Positions 1 to 9,349 of a stretch of 64,000 nucleotides of DNA are shown here, in pieces (the first letter of the stretch is position 1; every line of letters begins with the position of its first letter). The notes below the pieces were generated by a model, which was not told where the DNA came from, made no database searches, and worked only from the letters and a program-made list of their open reading frames with translations. This DNA comes from Sporocytophaga myxococcoides DSM 11118 (GTDB lineage: Bacteria > Bacteroidota > Bacteroidia > Cytophagales > Cytophagaceae). The position numbers and the translations under genes were made by a program. Location: positions 372,001 through 436,000 of the forward strand of contig NZ_AUFX01000006.1 in assembly GCF_000426725.1 (NCBI RefSeq). The letters run 5' to 3'.

Positions 1-206
1 AGCTTTGTAGCATCGTTTACATTTTCCTGATTAGCCAAAACCTGAAGATAATTCATCTCAAGCTCGGATTTCATGATAATTTCATTATCAACTTTTACTA
101 TTATTTTATCCAGTACCTGAGCGGCACTGTATTCAGATGTCAGAGTTAAAAGTATAAAAGTAAAAAATACTAAAAGTTTTATAGTGTTACTTGATTTTGA
201 TTTCAT
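1..206 (-). CDS. SurA-like peptidyl-prolyl isomerase, N-terminal part (runs off window)
   Basis: Partial gene whose start lies at 206 and whose body continues beyond the left edge. Translation gives a signal peptide (about 29 residues ending SAAQ) followed by VLDKIIVKVDNEII and a KSELE stretch, the usual opening of the SurA N-terminal chaperone domain. It should therefore encode a periplasmic chaperone/parvulin acting on outer-membrane proteins. The start overlaps the 3' end of the upstream lipoprotein gene by 20 bases, so it is the third gene of one operon. The catalytic domain is not in the window. Confidence 0.8.
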   Translation of the reverse strand, partial: MKSKSSNTIKLLVFFTFILLTLTSEYSAAQVLDKIIVKVDNEIIMKSELEMNYLQVLANQENVNDATK

Positions 207-1056
207 TGTTTTCCTTTGCCTGCTTATATAAATTTTCTTCAAGCGATTTAATAAGATTTATTTTTCTTTGATTCAGCAATGTTTCTCTGATTTGATTTCT
301 GGCAAATTCATATGGAGAAATCTGCTCGCTGCTTTTATAATCCTTAATTTTAATGAGATATAAATTGCTATTGTCCGCCCGCTCTCCTAAAACTGTTTTT
401 TCCAGAAATTGTCTTTTTCCGGAGATTTCATCAAAGGGCGTATTTTTTATCGTCTCGTCAAAATTATGCCATAGAGAATCTTCCACAATATAAAAAGAAG
501 CCAGACGAAGGCAAAGCAATCTTAGCTCTGTTTTATCTTTTTCGTTATTGGATGCCAGTAAAGATTTGATTTTATCAATTTTGGGAGCATCCTTAGGTAT
601 TTTAATAAAAGTGCCTTTAAAAATATTTTCCCTCAGTTCGAACGACTTGATATTCTTTTCATAGAAATCCTGGATTTCTTTTTCGGAAATCATAGTATCC
701 AACTTCTCACGAACATAGTGTTCCTTAAAAGTATGAATGAATAAGGCCTCTTTGTAATCCTGTAATTTTTGGTTAATTTCTTCATTGCTTTCGTCTATAA
801 TTGACTCAGCATGACTTAAAAGTATTTTTTGAGTTGTCCATTTCTGTATATAGGCATCCGCAATTGCAGCACTATCGGCTCCGTGCAAGCCAGATATAAC
901 GGATTCCAGTTCTGAAGGGTAAAGTGCGTAATTATAAACGCGTGCAAGAGGCTTGTCTTCAAAGCTGTCAGCATCCTGGTTTTTCGTAACGAAGAGCTGA
1001 CAACTTTGAGTGACAAATAATATTACTATTAAAAAGATTTTGAAGGGTATTCTCAA
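187..1056 (-). CDS. SurA/PpiC-like periplasmic lipoprotein
   Basis: A 289-residue protein with a short hydrophobic leader and lipobox TQSC (Cys19), so a predicted lipoprotein. The start is TTG: it overlaps the stop of the upstream gene (TTGA) and no ATG precedes the leader. The rest is helix-rich and charged, resembling the chaperone part of SurA-type proteins, with an IQDFYEKN stretch typical of such regions. I see no convincing parvulin catalytic domain, so a chaperone-only role is inferred. It sits between two PPIase genes in one operon, and assembly of outer-membrane proteins is the likely common task. Confidence 0.7.
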   Translation of the reverse strand: MRIPFKIFLIVILFVTQSCQLFVTKNQDADSFEDKPLARVYNYALYPSELESVISGLHGADSAAIADAYIQKWTTQKILLSHAESIIDESNEEINQKLQDYKEALFIHTFKEHYVREKLDTMISEKEIQDFYEKNIKSFELRENIFKGTFIKIPKDAPKIDKIKSLLASNNEKDKTELRLLCLRLASFYIVEDSLWHNFDETIKNTPFDEISGKRQFLEKTVLGERADNSNLYLIKIKDYKSSEQISPYEFARNQIRETLLNQRKINLIKSLEENLYKQAKENNEIKIK

Positions 1057-3353
1057 TTCTTTGTTTTTACTAGTTTCTGAATCTCAGGTTCGTTAATGGA
1101 TACCGGATATTTTTTCTTCATATCTTTAATCCACTCTTGCTCAAGGTAAGTTTGATAGTCAGAGATAGCCAGACCTCTTGATTCTTCGAAAGTTTTCGCT
1201 CTTGGCTCTTCTACTTTATTAATTTTGATAAAGTAGATTCTTCCGTCTTTTTCAATTTGCGAAGTTCCTTCTTTCCACTCTATAGAATTAAGAACTTCGT
1301 TATCGCCTTTCTGGAATTTACCTTCAGTTACCTGAAGAGTTAACGGAGCATTTTGATTGAAAGTATTTTCAAGAGATTTCTTTGATGTAGAGTAAACAAC
1401 AAGCCCTACTTTTCTGTCAGCATTTTTCTCTGCTTCTGTTTTCTTAGGAGTACCTTTTCCTAAATCTTTGATGATGATACGTGTTGAGTCTACACCTTTA
1501 GATTTGATATAGTTATAAACAGATGCACCTCTCATGAGAGATAGTGTAGCTGGTTCTTTCGCTTCAGCTGAAGCAGAAAGCTCTAGCACCAAATGCTTAT
1601 CTTTCTGTAACTGACTTACTACTTTATCAAGATCTTTTTTATATGATTCTTCAATATCCGAGGTATTCGCTTTATAGTTAATTGCTGATAACTTCTGATC
1701 TTTTACTTCAAATTTACCTTTAGCAAGTTCAGCCTTCAATTTATCAAGAGTAGCCTTATCTTTCACATTAAAGATAACAGCATCAGCTCTTCGGTCCCAT
1801 TTGAATTTATCTCTGTTCTGATTGAAATAACCTTTTAGTCCAGTAGTATCTTCAATTGCTTTTGACCATACCTTTTCATCCATTAACTGGAATAATAGAA
1901 TACCGTCTCTGTATTCTTTAACAAGCATTTTGTAATCTACATATTTGTCAGCAAGGTGAGACTCTTCATAACCTAGCAATTGCTGATCTGCATACTCTTT
2001 GTAAAGCACTTTCACATACTGAGCAGTAGATGTATTTTTTCTTGGTCTTTGTTTTTCTTTTACGAAAGTAAGGAAGTCGTTTACAGTGTAGTTTTGTTTA
2101 CCGACATTGAAAAGCACAGGATTATTTTTAGTATCCGGAGTAAAATTCCATTTACCGTCAAGTAGAGTAGAATCAGTTTTGCTGATAGCAACTTCAAGAG
2201 ATTTAGCATTTTCTGTGAAATTGTTTTCTCTCTTCAGTCTTTCAATAAGTCTGGTTTTATTCAACTCTGATCTTGAATCTTTAGATACTTTAGCTTTTAA
2301 TGTAGGTTCTAGTTCTTCGAAAGGCTCAAGTCCTTTTTTCTCAAGAAGTTTGATTACATGCCATCCGTAAGGAGTCTGAACAGGTTTGCTTACCTGGTTA
2401 ACTTCAGCAAGTTTGAATGCCGCATCTTCAAAAGAAGGGATCATGCGACCTGTAGAAAACCATGGAAGTTCACCACCTTTTGATTTAGAGTTAACATCGT
2501 CAGAAAACTGATTTGTCAATTGATTCCAGTCTTCACCCTTTTGAACCTTAGCGTAGATTTCGTCAATTTTTTGTTTTGCAGCCAAAGAGTCTGCTTCAGC
2601 AGTGCCGGTAGTAGCTCTCACCATGATGTGAGCCACCCTAACCTGTCCTTGAGATTTTCTCTTGTCTTTAACCTGAATAATATGATATCCAAATCTTGTT
2701 TTTACTGGCTGAGAAATTTGCCCTACTGGAGTTTTGTAGGCAGCATCTTCAAAAGGATAAACCATTTGAAGCGCCGTAAAATATCCAAGGTCACCACCAT
2801 TCGTTTTGGCAGAAGGATCTTGAGAATATTGTTTTGCAAGTTTTTCAAAGCTTTCTCCACCAAGAGCCTTTTGTCTGATTTCATTTATCTTATTAAATGC
2901 AGCCAGTGTATCTTTAGGATCAGCATCAGGATTAACATTAATCAGAATGTGAGAAGCCCTTACCTCCTCTTTCATTCTTTCATAAGCCTCTTTAATTAGT
3001 TGCTCTGTTACACCTTTTTCAGTAAGATACGGTTGAGCAAGTTGTTTTCTGTAACCTTCCAGTTCCTTTTTGAAAGAAGTAGTTGTGTCTATCCCAAGAG
3101 ATTCAGCCTCTTTGACCTTCAATTTAAAATTGATATAAAGGTCCAAATACTCTTTGATGCTTTTTTCAGTATAGGCATCAGGAGAGCTTGAATTGTTTTT
3201 GTTATAGACATAAACAAATTCATTTTCATTTACCGGCTGGCCACCGATAACAGCTACAGATGGATCTGTGGCAGTTTTTGAAGTTTTTTCGGAAGTTTTA
3301 CAACCTGATACGATCAGGGCAGCTGAAAGAAATGCTACAAAACTTTTTTTCAT
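1053..3353 (-). CDS. Lipoprotein peptidyl-prolyl isomerase with two parvulin domains and an OmpA-like segment
   Basis: I place the start at 3353, where MKKSFVAF leads a leader ending in lipobox VSGC (Cys18). The frame extends 31 codons upstream, but those residues do not fit the signal. Domains on the 766-residue product: a SurA-like N-terminal region, parvulin domain 1 (about 131-235, VRASHILINV and FGYHIIQV), parvulin domain 2 (about 240-350, VRVAHIMV and YGWHVIKL), then a long C-terminal region. Residues about 575-655 resemble an OmpA C-terminal domain (LSLMRGASVYNYI, GVDSTRI, NADRKV). It is first in a three-gene folding operon and probably acts at the periplasmic side of a membrane. Confidence 0.85.
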   Translation of the reverse strand: MKKSFVAFLSAALIVSGCKTSEKTSKTATDPSVAVIGGQPVNENEFVYVYNKNNSSSPDAYTEKSIKEYLDLYINFKLKVKEAESLGIDTTTSFKKELEGYRKQLAQPYLTEKGVTEQLIKEAYERMKEEVRASHILINVNPDADPKDTLAAFNKINEIRQKALGGESFEKLAKQYSQDPSAKTNGGDLGYFTALQMVYPFEDAAYKTPVGQISQPVKTRFGYHIIQVKDKRKSQGQVRVAHIMVRATTGTAEADSLAAKQKIDEIYAKVQKGEDWNQLTNQFSDDVNSKSKGGELPWFSTGRMIPSFEDAAFKLAEVNQVSKPVQTPYGWHVIKLLEKKGLEPFEELEPTLKAKVSKDSRSELNKTRLIERLKRENNFTENAKSLEVAISKTDSTLLDGKWNFTPDTKNNPVLFNVGKQNYTVNDFLTFVKEKQRPRKNTSTAQYVKVLYKEYADQQLLGYEESHLADKYVDYKMLVKEYRDGILLFQLMDEKVWSKAIEDTTGLKGYFNQNRDKFKWDRRADAVIFNVKDKATLDKLKAELAKGKFEVKDQKLSAINYKANTSDIEESYKKDLDKVVSQLQKDKHLVLELSASAEAKEPATLSLMRGASVYNYIKSKGVDSTRIIIKDLGKGTPKKTEAEKNADRKVGLVVYSTSKKSLENTFNQNAPLTLQVTEGKFQKGDNEVLNSIEWKEGTSQIEKDGRIYFIKINKVEEPRAKTFEESRGLAISDYQTYLEQEWIKDMKKKYPVSINEPEIQKLVKTKN

Positions 3354-3574
3354 AAATTTTTGCGTCTTTAATAAGAATACTGGTTCCAGTAAGTAAAAAA
3401 TAACATAAGAAACTGAAATTTTTCTGCTGAATTTTAGCATAAACAACGCTTGAATCAGGTAAAAAATTTCAATTAATTCTTTTTACAGGCGCAATTTTAG
3501 TGATTTTTTTTAAAAAAAATTAGTTTGGAGCAGGATAAAGTAAATTAGATAGCCTTAAACTATCTGAAAAGCAA

Positions 3575-3991
3575 TTAACAAATTGTTAATTTTTTAAATA
3601 GGCGATATACAGTGAGGTCTTTTTCTTTAAAAACTTCAATAGAATCCATAATACGATTCACCAGCATTAGCCCCAATCCACCTTTTTTCTTTTCTTTTAC
3701 AAGCTGATTAATATCAGGCTCGCTATATTGAGTATGGTCAAACGGAGCTCCCTGATCTGAAATTTCAAAAGTGAGACCATCACAGGTTTCTGAAATAAGG
3801 AGATTAAGGTGAAGGTTTTCGTCGCAGTTATTAGAATGGATAATTCGGTTTGCACAAATTTCGTCAACAGCAAGCACAAGCATATTCACCTCAATTTCAG
3901 GCAAATGAAGATCAGTGAGGGTTTGAGTGACAAACCTCCTGATTTCCTTAAGACTTTCTTTTGTACAAGCTATGCGCAATTTATGATTCAT
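3575..3991 (-). CDS. RsbW-type serine kinase / anti-sigma factor (HATPase)
   Basis: A 138-residue HATPase_c domain protein of the RsbW/SpoIIAB class. The N box is visible (VDEICANRIIHS), as are the G1 motif (ISDQGAPFD) and a glycine-rich G2 lid (GGLGLMLVNRI). Family knowledge: such proteins bind an output partner (often a sigma factor) and phosphorylate a STAS antagonist. The start overlaps the preceding STAS gene by 11 bases, so the two are translationally coupled. No sigma factor gene is adjacent, so the output target is not visible here. Confidence 0.85.
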   Translation of the reverse strand: MNHKLRIACTKESLKEIRRFVTQTLTDLHLPEIEVNMLVLAVDEICANRIIHSNNCDENLHLNLLISETCDGLTFEISDQGAPFDHTQYSEPDINQLVKEKKKGGLGLMLVNRIMDSIEVFKEKDLTVYRLFKKLTIC

Positions 3992-4322
3992 TTATTAGTG
4001 TCTTCGCTGCTTCTTTCGAATCTACAATCTGTATCAGTTCATCGAGGCCCAGAATCTGAAATACATTTTTTACCTTCTTACTTAGATTAAACAGAACCAT
4101 CGAGATTTTGTTATTTTCAAAGTCCTGTATGTAAGACATAAAGACTCCCAGCCCAGCTGAAGATATGTAATTTAGATTGGTACAATCGATAAGAATTTTC
4201 TTTTCTCCTGCAGAAACCGCCTCAGAAATTGCTTTATCTAAATTGATGCATGAACTGGCATCTAGATCTCCTTCAATTCCTATAAGGTAAATTTCCTCTT
4301 CTTTCCCAATTGAAATATTCAT
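3981..4322 (-). CDS. STAS-domain anti-sigma factor antagonist (RsbV-type)
   Basis: A 113-residue single STAS domain protein. The phosphorylation-site region reads NYISSAGLGVF; the serine in this SSAGLG motif is the usual target of RsbW-type kinases. In the partner switch the dephosphorylated form sequesters the kinase. It lies 37 bases downstream of the PP2C phosphatase gene and overlaps the kinase gene, giving the order phosphatase, antagonist, kinase. Confidence 0.88.
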   Translation of the reverse strand: MNISIGKEEEIYLIGIEGDLDASSCINLDKAISEAVSAGEKKILIDCTNLNYISSAGLGVFMSYIQDFENNKISMVLFNLSKKVKNVFQILGLDELIQIVDSKEAAKTLINES

Positions 4323-4359
4323 TGCTTTTTACGGTTATTCAATAAAGTTGGTTTTCAGC

Positions 4360-6411
4360 TTATACAAATTTGATTATTAAGAATGTATAATCGTCGTGAA
4401 GTGCCTGAGTTCCTGTGAATTCGTAGAACTTTTCGAGTATTAAGTTGCTGATTTCCTTGGTATTTAAGCCGTGGTGAATATATAAAAGATTTTTTAATTT
4501 ATCAAAACCGAACTCCTCGCCCGAGTCATTGGTAGCTTCGATAATTCCATCTGTATATAGAATCAATATATCCCCTTTATTATAGCTGATCTTCTTCTTT
4601 TCTATATGTTTGGAATAGTCCTTATTTCTTATGATTCCAAGTCCTAAACCTTTGCTTTTCAGATAACTTATCTCACTAGTTTGACTATTGAAGAATAAGG
4701 CAGGACAGTGGCCTGCTCTCGCGATTTCAATAGTTTGGTTTTCTGTGTCGATACTTAAAAAAGTCAGCGTAATAAATGAGGACTTTTCCAATCCTCTTCC
4801 CAAAGCCTTATTTGCCTGAACCATGAATTCGTCAGGTGGAATTTCGCTCTGGACCAAACTTTGGAATACGCCTTTCATCTGTGCCATGGTAAAAGCTGCT
4901 GAGGTTCCGTTACCGGAAACGTCTCCGATTACCATTGCTATTTTCTTGTCGGAATATTCGTAAAAATCGTAATAATCACCTCCTACTTCATCCGCAGCTT
5001 TAGTGAAAGCTGTGATTTGCAAGTTGATATTAAAAATCATACTTTGAGGTAGAAGGCTTTTTTGTACTTCTTTGGCGATTTTAAGTTCTTCCTGATACCT
5101 TTCCGTAGCTACTGCCTCATCAATCAGCCTGAAGTTTTTGATAGCTATACTCGCCTGACTCACAAAACTGCAGATAATATCCACCATCTCTTTATCAAAA
5201 GCATCGGTTTCGTTTTTAAGCAAAACGAGTGTCCCCAACTTCTGTTTGTGGCTGTATAAGGGAATGATCAGCAGAGACTTAAAAGGAAGCTTCTGAATTC
5301 TTTCCGAATGCTCCAGACTTTTCGCATCCTTTATATATTGAGGCTGATTATCAATATTAAAGTGATTTTTCCTTAGTACTTTTTTAATTTCGAAAACATC
5401 GATTTCACTTATCCCCTTGTTGATGAACGCTTTGAAATTGCCTTTTTCATCCACAATCTCGAGCCAGCCGGCATTGGCAAAAATGGTACTTAAGCTGCTG
5501 TCAATCAATATTTCATGCACTTCATCTTCCTTATTTCCAAGCTGAATGGACTGACTCAACTTTTGAAAGATCATTACCTCTCCAAACTTCTGTTCAAAAA
5601 CTGACGATGTTGGGAGGTTGAATAATAGTACAAGAAGTGCTGAAAAACAGTTCAATAGGATAAAGGAAGAAACCCCGCCTATAAATAAATTCTGAGCAAG
5701 ATCTATAATCAGGATTGTACCAAAGTGTTGCTCATAAATCTGCTGCAAAAAGGTAAAGCCGATTACAATGATCAATACTATCAGCAAAATACTCTGCCAT
5801 TTTTGCTTATAATTCAGAAATGCCACCCATTTAAGATTAAAAGAGAGTATCATTCCGAAAAGGAAAAGCGGAATGGCATATAGGTAAATCTTAAAATTAA
5901 AGATATCGAAATAGGCAAAATTGGATAACATGCTTAATAAAGCAAGTAATTCGAACACGAGCCATATCAAATTGAGCTGTTTACTCTTCTGATACAGGAT
6001 CATCTTTTTCCATACATAAAATCCATTGGCAAGGAAAACAGTTACCAAGGCTATGTTAAAATGGTATATGAGATTATTGAACAGCAGATTCTTCTTAAAG
6101 ACAGGCGTGCCGAACAAAAACAGCATAAACTTGACCAGCAGACTTATAAGAATGGTTGTTGCTCCGAATATGAATACCTGCCAGAGCATCTCTATAAAGT
6201 TAGAGCTCTTTTTCTGACCAATATTAATTTTAAACAGAAGGAACGTAAATAGAAAAAAACAAGTAAGAAGTGCATTTCTCCAGAAGTCAGTCAGATAAAA
6301 ATCAAAAACATGACTCAGAGAATATAATGTCAGCAGGTCTCCTATAACCAAGGCTAACCAACTGACAATTGAAATTATCAGATAAAGTTTAAAATATCCT
6401 TTAACAGACAT
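4360..6411 (-). CDS. Membrane PP2C (RsbU/SpoIIE-type) phosphatase with GAF domain
   Basis: A 683-residue protein. Roughly the first 270 residues are hydrophobic, with about eight membrane segments. A GAF-like domain follows (about 285-430), then a short linker and a C-terminal PP2C/SpoIIE phosphatase. Metal-binding motifs are visible: DEVGGDYYDFY, VIGDVSGNGTSAAF, LYTDGIIEA and HDDYTF near the C-terminus. The role is to dephosphorylate the adjacent STAS protein in response to a membrane or small-molecule cue; the cue is unknown. It is first in the cassette. Confidence 0.87.
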   Translation of the reverse strand: MSVKGYFKLYLIISIVSWLALVIGDLLTLYSLSHVFDFYLTDFWRNALLTCFFLFTFLLFKINIGQKKSSNFIEMLWQVFIFGATTILISLLVKFMLFLFGTPVFKKNLLFNNLIYHFNIALVTVFLANGFYVWKKMILYQKSKQLNLIWLVFELLALLSMLSNFAYFDIFNFKIYLYAIPLFLFGMILSFNLKWVAFLNYKQKWQSILLIVLIIVIGFTFLQQIYEQHFGTILIIDLAQNLFIGGVSSFILLNCFSALLVLLFNLPTSSVFEQKFGEVMIFQKLSQSIQLGNKEDEVHEILIDSSLSTIFANAGWLEIVDEKGNFKAFINKGISEIDVFEIKKVLRKNHFNIDNQPQYIKDAKSLEHSERIQKLPFKSLLIIPLYSHKQKLGTLVLLKNETDAFDKEMVDIICSFVSQASIAIKNFRLIDEAVATERYQEELKIAKEVQKSLLPQSMIFNINLQITAFTKAADEVGGDYYDFYEYSDKKIAMVIGDVSGNGTSAAFTMAQMKGVFQSLVQSEIPPDEFMVQANKALGRGLEKSSFITLTFLSIDTENQTIEIARAGHCPALFFNSQTSEISYLKSKGLGLGIIRNKDYSKHIEKKKISYNKGDILILYTDGIIEATNDSGEEFGFDKLKNLLYIHHGLNTKEISNLILEKFYEFTGTQALHDDYTFLIIKFV

Positions 6412-6485
6412 TCGAAATCAGCGATCCTTTGAGTTTAAAAAAATTTCTATTAATTCAATATATTTTTATCCCTATAGCAGGTAAA

Positions 6486-6516
6486 TCACCTTTTGAGTAG
6501 GTGACTCAAAAGGTGA
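6486..6516 (-). terminator. Hairpin downstream of guaB
   Basis: A perfect 13-bp inverted repeat (arms TCACCTTTTGAGT and complement) with a 5-nt loop AGGTG lies 35 bases after the guaB stop and before the phosphatase gene. There is no strong U tract, so termination is inferred from position and stem strength. An mRNA-stabilising or attenuating hairpin is the alternative. Confidence 0.55.
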
Positions 6517-6551
6517 AATTAACTAAAAGGTTTATATAACTTTTATTTTTT

Positions 6552-8024
6552 TTATCTGGAACTATAGTTTGGAGCCTCTCTTGTAATATGAACATCATGC
6601 GGATGGCTTTCTTTAACGCCGGCAGCTGTAATTTTTACGAATTTAGCTTTCTTAAGAGCGTCAATATCTTTTGCTCCACAATATCCCATCCCGGCTTTTA
6701 GCCCGCCTATCATCTGATAGATAACTTCCGATACCAGGCCTTTATATGGTACCCTTCCAACGATCCCTTCAGGGACAAGTTTCTTCACTGACTCCTCAGC
6801 ATCCTGGAAATATCTGTCTTTTGACCCATCTTCCATAGCTTCAAGAGACCCCATACCTCTGTACGACTTGAATTTTCTTCCTTCATAAATGATTACTTCA
6901 CCGGGAGCTTCTTCTGTTCCAGCCAGTAAAGAACCAACCATTACACTGCTTGCACCACCGGCAATCGCTTTAGCAATATCTCCGGAGAATCTCACACCAC
7001 CATCGGCAATGATTGGCACATTCAATTTTTCAACTGCTTTTGCAGATTCATACACTGCAGAAAGCTGAGGCATACCGACACCCGCAATGATACGAGTTGT
7101 ACAAATACTACCCGGACCTATACCAACTTTAACAGCGTCTGCTCCTGCCTGCGCAAGGCGAAGAGCCGCCTCGCCTGTAGCTACGTTACCCGCAACAACT
7201 TCAAGGCCTGGGAACTCTGTTTTTATTTTTTCTACAGCCTGGATCACATATATTGAGTGACCATGTGCTGTATCAAGACTTATAAGATCTACTCCTGCTT
7301 TTACAAGAGCTTTTATTCTGTCTATAAGATCAGGAGTTACACCAACCGCGGCGCCACATCTTAATCTTCCAAACTGATCCTTGCACGCCTCTGGTCTTCC
7401 TTTTTTCTTAAGTATATCTTTATAAGTGATAAGTCCGATCAGCTTATAGTTTTTGTCAACAACAGGAAGTTTTTCGATCTTGAATTCCTGAAGTATTTCT
7501 TCAGCCTTTAAAAGATCAGTACCTTCATTTGCAGTGATCAGGTTTTCTTTGGTCATGATCTCACTGACCTTCTTAGTCCTTGTCTTTTCGAATCTTAAAT
7601 CTCTGTTAGTTAAAATCCCTGCAAGAACTCCGTCTCCCTTGATAACAGGAATACCTCCGATTTTAAACTCTTCCATAATCTGAAGTGCCTCCCCAAGAGT
7701 AGCATCTTCACTCAAAGTGATAGGATCCAGGATCATACCGCTTTCTGAACGCTTTACTCTTTTTACCTGATCTGCCTGTTTTTCAATAGACATATTCTTA
7801 TGAATAAATCCAATACCTCCCAGGTGAGCCATAGCAATTGCCATTTCATATTCAGTCACTGTATCCATTGCTGAAGACACCAACGGAATATTGATTTGTA
7901 TATTCTTGGTAAGTTGAGATACGGTTGTAGTTTCGCGTGGAAGGATTTCCGAGAACGCAGGTAATAACAATACGTCGTCGTATGTTAAGGCCTCAAAAAG
8001 AAATTTAGAAGAATCTAGAGACAT
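6552..8024 (-). CDS. guaB: Inosine-5'-monophosphate dehydrogenase
   Basis: A 490-residue enzyme oxidising IMP to XMP, the committed step to GMP. The TIM-barrel opening ([19 protein letters not shown]) is followed by a tandem CBS pair (about residues 95-215), then the catalytic loop [11 protein letters not shown] with Cys308, the flap ([10 protein letters not shown]) and a C-terminal [10 protein letters not shown] segment. Length and motifs are standard. It appears monocistronic, with a hairpin after it and a possible promoter -7 element 33-40 bases upstream. Confidence 0.97.
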   Translation of the reverse strand: MSLDSSKFLFEALTYDDVLLLPAFSEILPRETTTVSQLTKNIQINIPLVSSAMDTVTEYEMAIAMAHLGGIGFIHKNMSIEKQADQVKRVKRSESGMILDPITLSEDATLGEALQIMEEFKIGGIPVIKGDGVLAGILTNRDLRFEKTRTKKVSEIMTKENLITANEGTDLLKAEEILQEFKIEKLPVVDKNYKLIGLITYKDILKKKGRPEACKDQFGRLRCGAAVGVTPDLIDRIKALVKAGVDLISLDTAHGHSIYVIQAVEKIKTEFPGLEVVAGNVATGEAALRLAQAGADAVKVGIGPGSICTTRIIAGVGMPQLSAVYESAKAVEKLNVPIIADGGVRFSGDIAKAIAGGASSVMVGSLLAGTEEAPGEVIIYEGRKFKSYRGMGSLEAMEDGSKDRYFQDAEESVKKLVPEGIVGRVPYKGLVSEVIYQMIGGLKAGMGYCGAKDIDALKKAKFVKITAAGVKESHPHDVHITREAPNYSSR

Positions 8025-8056
8025 TGCAAATAAATTTAAAGTATCTATTTGCCGGC

Positions 8057-8064
8057 CAAAATTA
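8057..8064 (-). promoter_or_regulatory. Possible Bacteroidota -7 element for guaB
   Basis: On the minus strand the bases read TAATTTTG, matching the Bacteroidota -7 consensus TAnnTTTG, 33 bases before the guaB start codon. No clear TTG is seen at the -33 position, and this AT-rich sequence makes chance matches common. Confidence 0.3.
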
Positions 8065-8181
8065 ATTTAATTTTTTTAATATAAAAAGCTATTTAAGAAT
8101 AAATAAATTGGATTTTTTCTCTTTTGAAGTTCATTTAAGCCGGAAATATATCAGTATCAATTCTATCTTTTTAAGAATAGT

Positions 8182-9297
8182 TCAATACACTGGTACATTT
8201 GAATCAATTTGTTTGGACCAGGCGTGAATCCCTCCTTCCAGGTTATATAAATTTTTAAATCCAAACTCCTCTGTTAAAAACTTAACTACCATAGCACTTC
8301 TCATTCCCAAGTGACAATATACTACTACAGGTATATTCTCTGGAATCTGATCCACCTGCTGCTGAATTCTGCTAACAGGAATAAGCTTACCACCAAGATT
8401 GCAGATCTCATATTCATATTCTTCCCTCACGTCAAGCAAAAAGATCTGGTCCTTTTTATCCAACTTTGCTTTCAACTCCTGAACGGTCAGCTCTTTATAA
8501 CCTGGCTCAAATTCAAGCTCAGGTAATTCACAGCTGAAATCATAATTACCAAGACTAGTAATAGCAAAGTTTTCTTCGTTTCTCTGAAATGAAATAGTTG
8601 ACGACCTTAAGCTAAGCAGATCAAATATTAATAATTTTCCGGAAAGAGGTTCTCCGATTCCTGTAATGATTTTAATTACTTCATTGGCCTGTAAAGAACC
8701 TATTACTCCTGGCAATACTCCTATTACTCCTACTTCTGAGCACGAAGGCATCTCCCCAGGCGCAGGCGGCTCGGAAAAAAGACAACGATAAGATGGGCCA
8801 CCTTTATAATTGTATACCGAGAGTTGCCCTTCAAATTTAAAGATAGAAGCAGACACCAGCGGTTTGTTCAGGATAATTGACGCATCATTTGAAAGATACC
8901 TTGTAGAAAAGTTATCTGTTCCATCAACAATGATGTCGTAATTCTTAAGAATTTCCAATGCATTATCGGAAGTAAGTCTTTCCTCAATTGCAATGACGTT
9001 AATATATGGATTTGATTTCTTTAATTTTGCAGCTGCAGTTTCAGCTTTTGATTTTCGAACATCTTCCTGGCTGTATAAGACCTGACGCTGGAGATTACTT
9101 TCTTCAATGATATCTCCATCAATAATACCCAATGTACCAATACCTGCAGCAGCTAAGTACATCAAAACAGGACAACCCAATCCACCAGCGCCGATGACTG
9201 CAACTTTTGCAGTCTTCAGTTTCTGTTGCCCTTCCATTCCAAACTCAGGCAGGATGATGTGCCTGTTATATCTTCTTAGTTCTTCGCTGCTGAACAT
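8182..9297 (-). CDS. ThiF/MoeB-type adenylyltransferase fused to a rhodanese domain
   Basis: A 371-residue protein. The N-terminal E1-like domain has the ATP-binding motif GAGGLGCPVLMYLAAAGIG, then DGDIIEESNLQRQ and the DGTDNFSTRY loop. The C-terminal rhodanese domain (about 270-371) carries the persulfide motif YCHLGMRS. Family role: adenylation of the C-terminal Gly-Gly of a sulfur carrier (ThiS or MoaD) and sulfur transfer from the rhodanese cysteine. Its place at the end of the thiamine cluster, with thiS at the head, points to ThiF, although many databases would call such a protein MoeB. The zinc-site pattern is incomplete (PSYRCLF). Confidence 0.85.
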   Translation of the reverse strand: MFSSEELRRYNRHIILPEFGMEGQQKLKTAKVAVIGAGGLGCPVLMYLAAAGIGTLGIIDGDIIEESNLQRQVLYSQEDVRKSKAETAAAKLKKSNPYINVIAIEERLTSDNALEILKNYDIIVDGTDNFSTRYLSNDASIILNKPLVSASIFKFEGQLSVYNYKGGPSYRCLFSEPPAPGEMPSCSEVGVIGVLPGVIGSLQANEVIKIITGIGEPLSGKLLIFDLLSLRSSTISFQRNEENFAITSLGNYDFSCELPELEFEPGYKELTVQELKAKLDKKDQIFLLDVREEYEYEICNLGGKLIPVSRIQQQVDQIPENIPVVVYCHLGMRSAMVVKFLTEEFGFKNLYNLEGGIHAWSKQIDSNVPVY

Positions 9298-9349
9298 AGA
9301 TGTTAAATTTATTTATTGTTGTTTATCCCGTAAGACGGACATAACATAA

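Noticed and set aside
2520-2999. Long plus-strand frame inside the parvulin gene
   Set aside because: Antisense shadow of a strongly conserved coding region.
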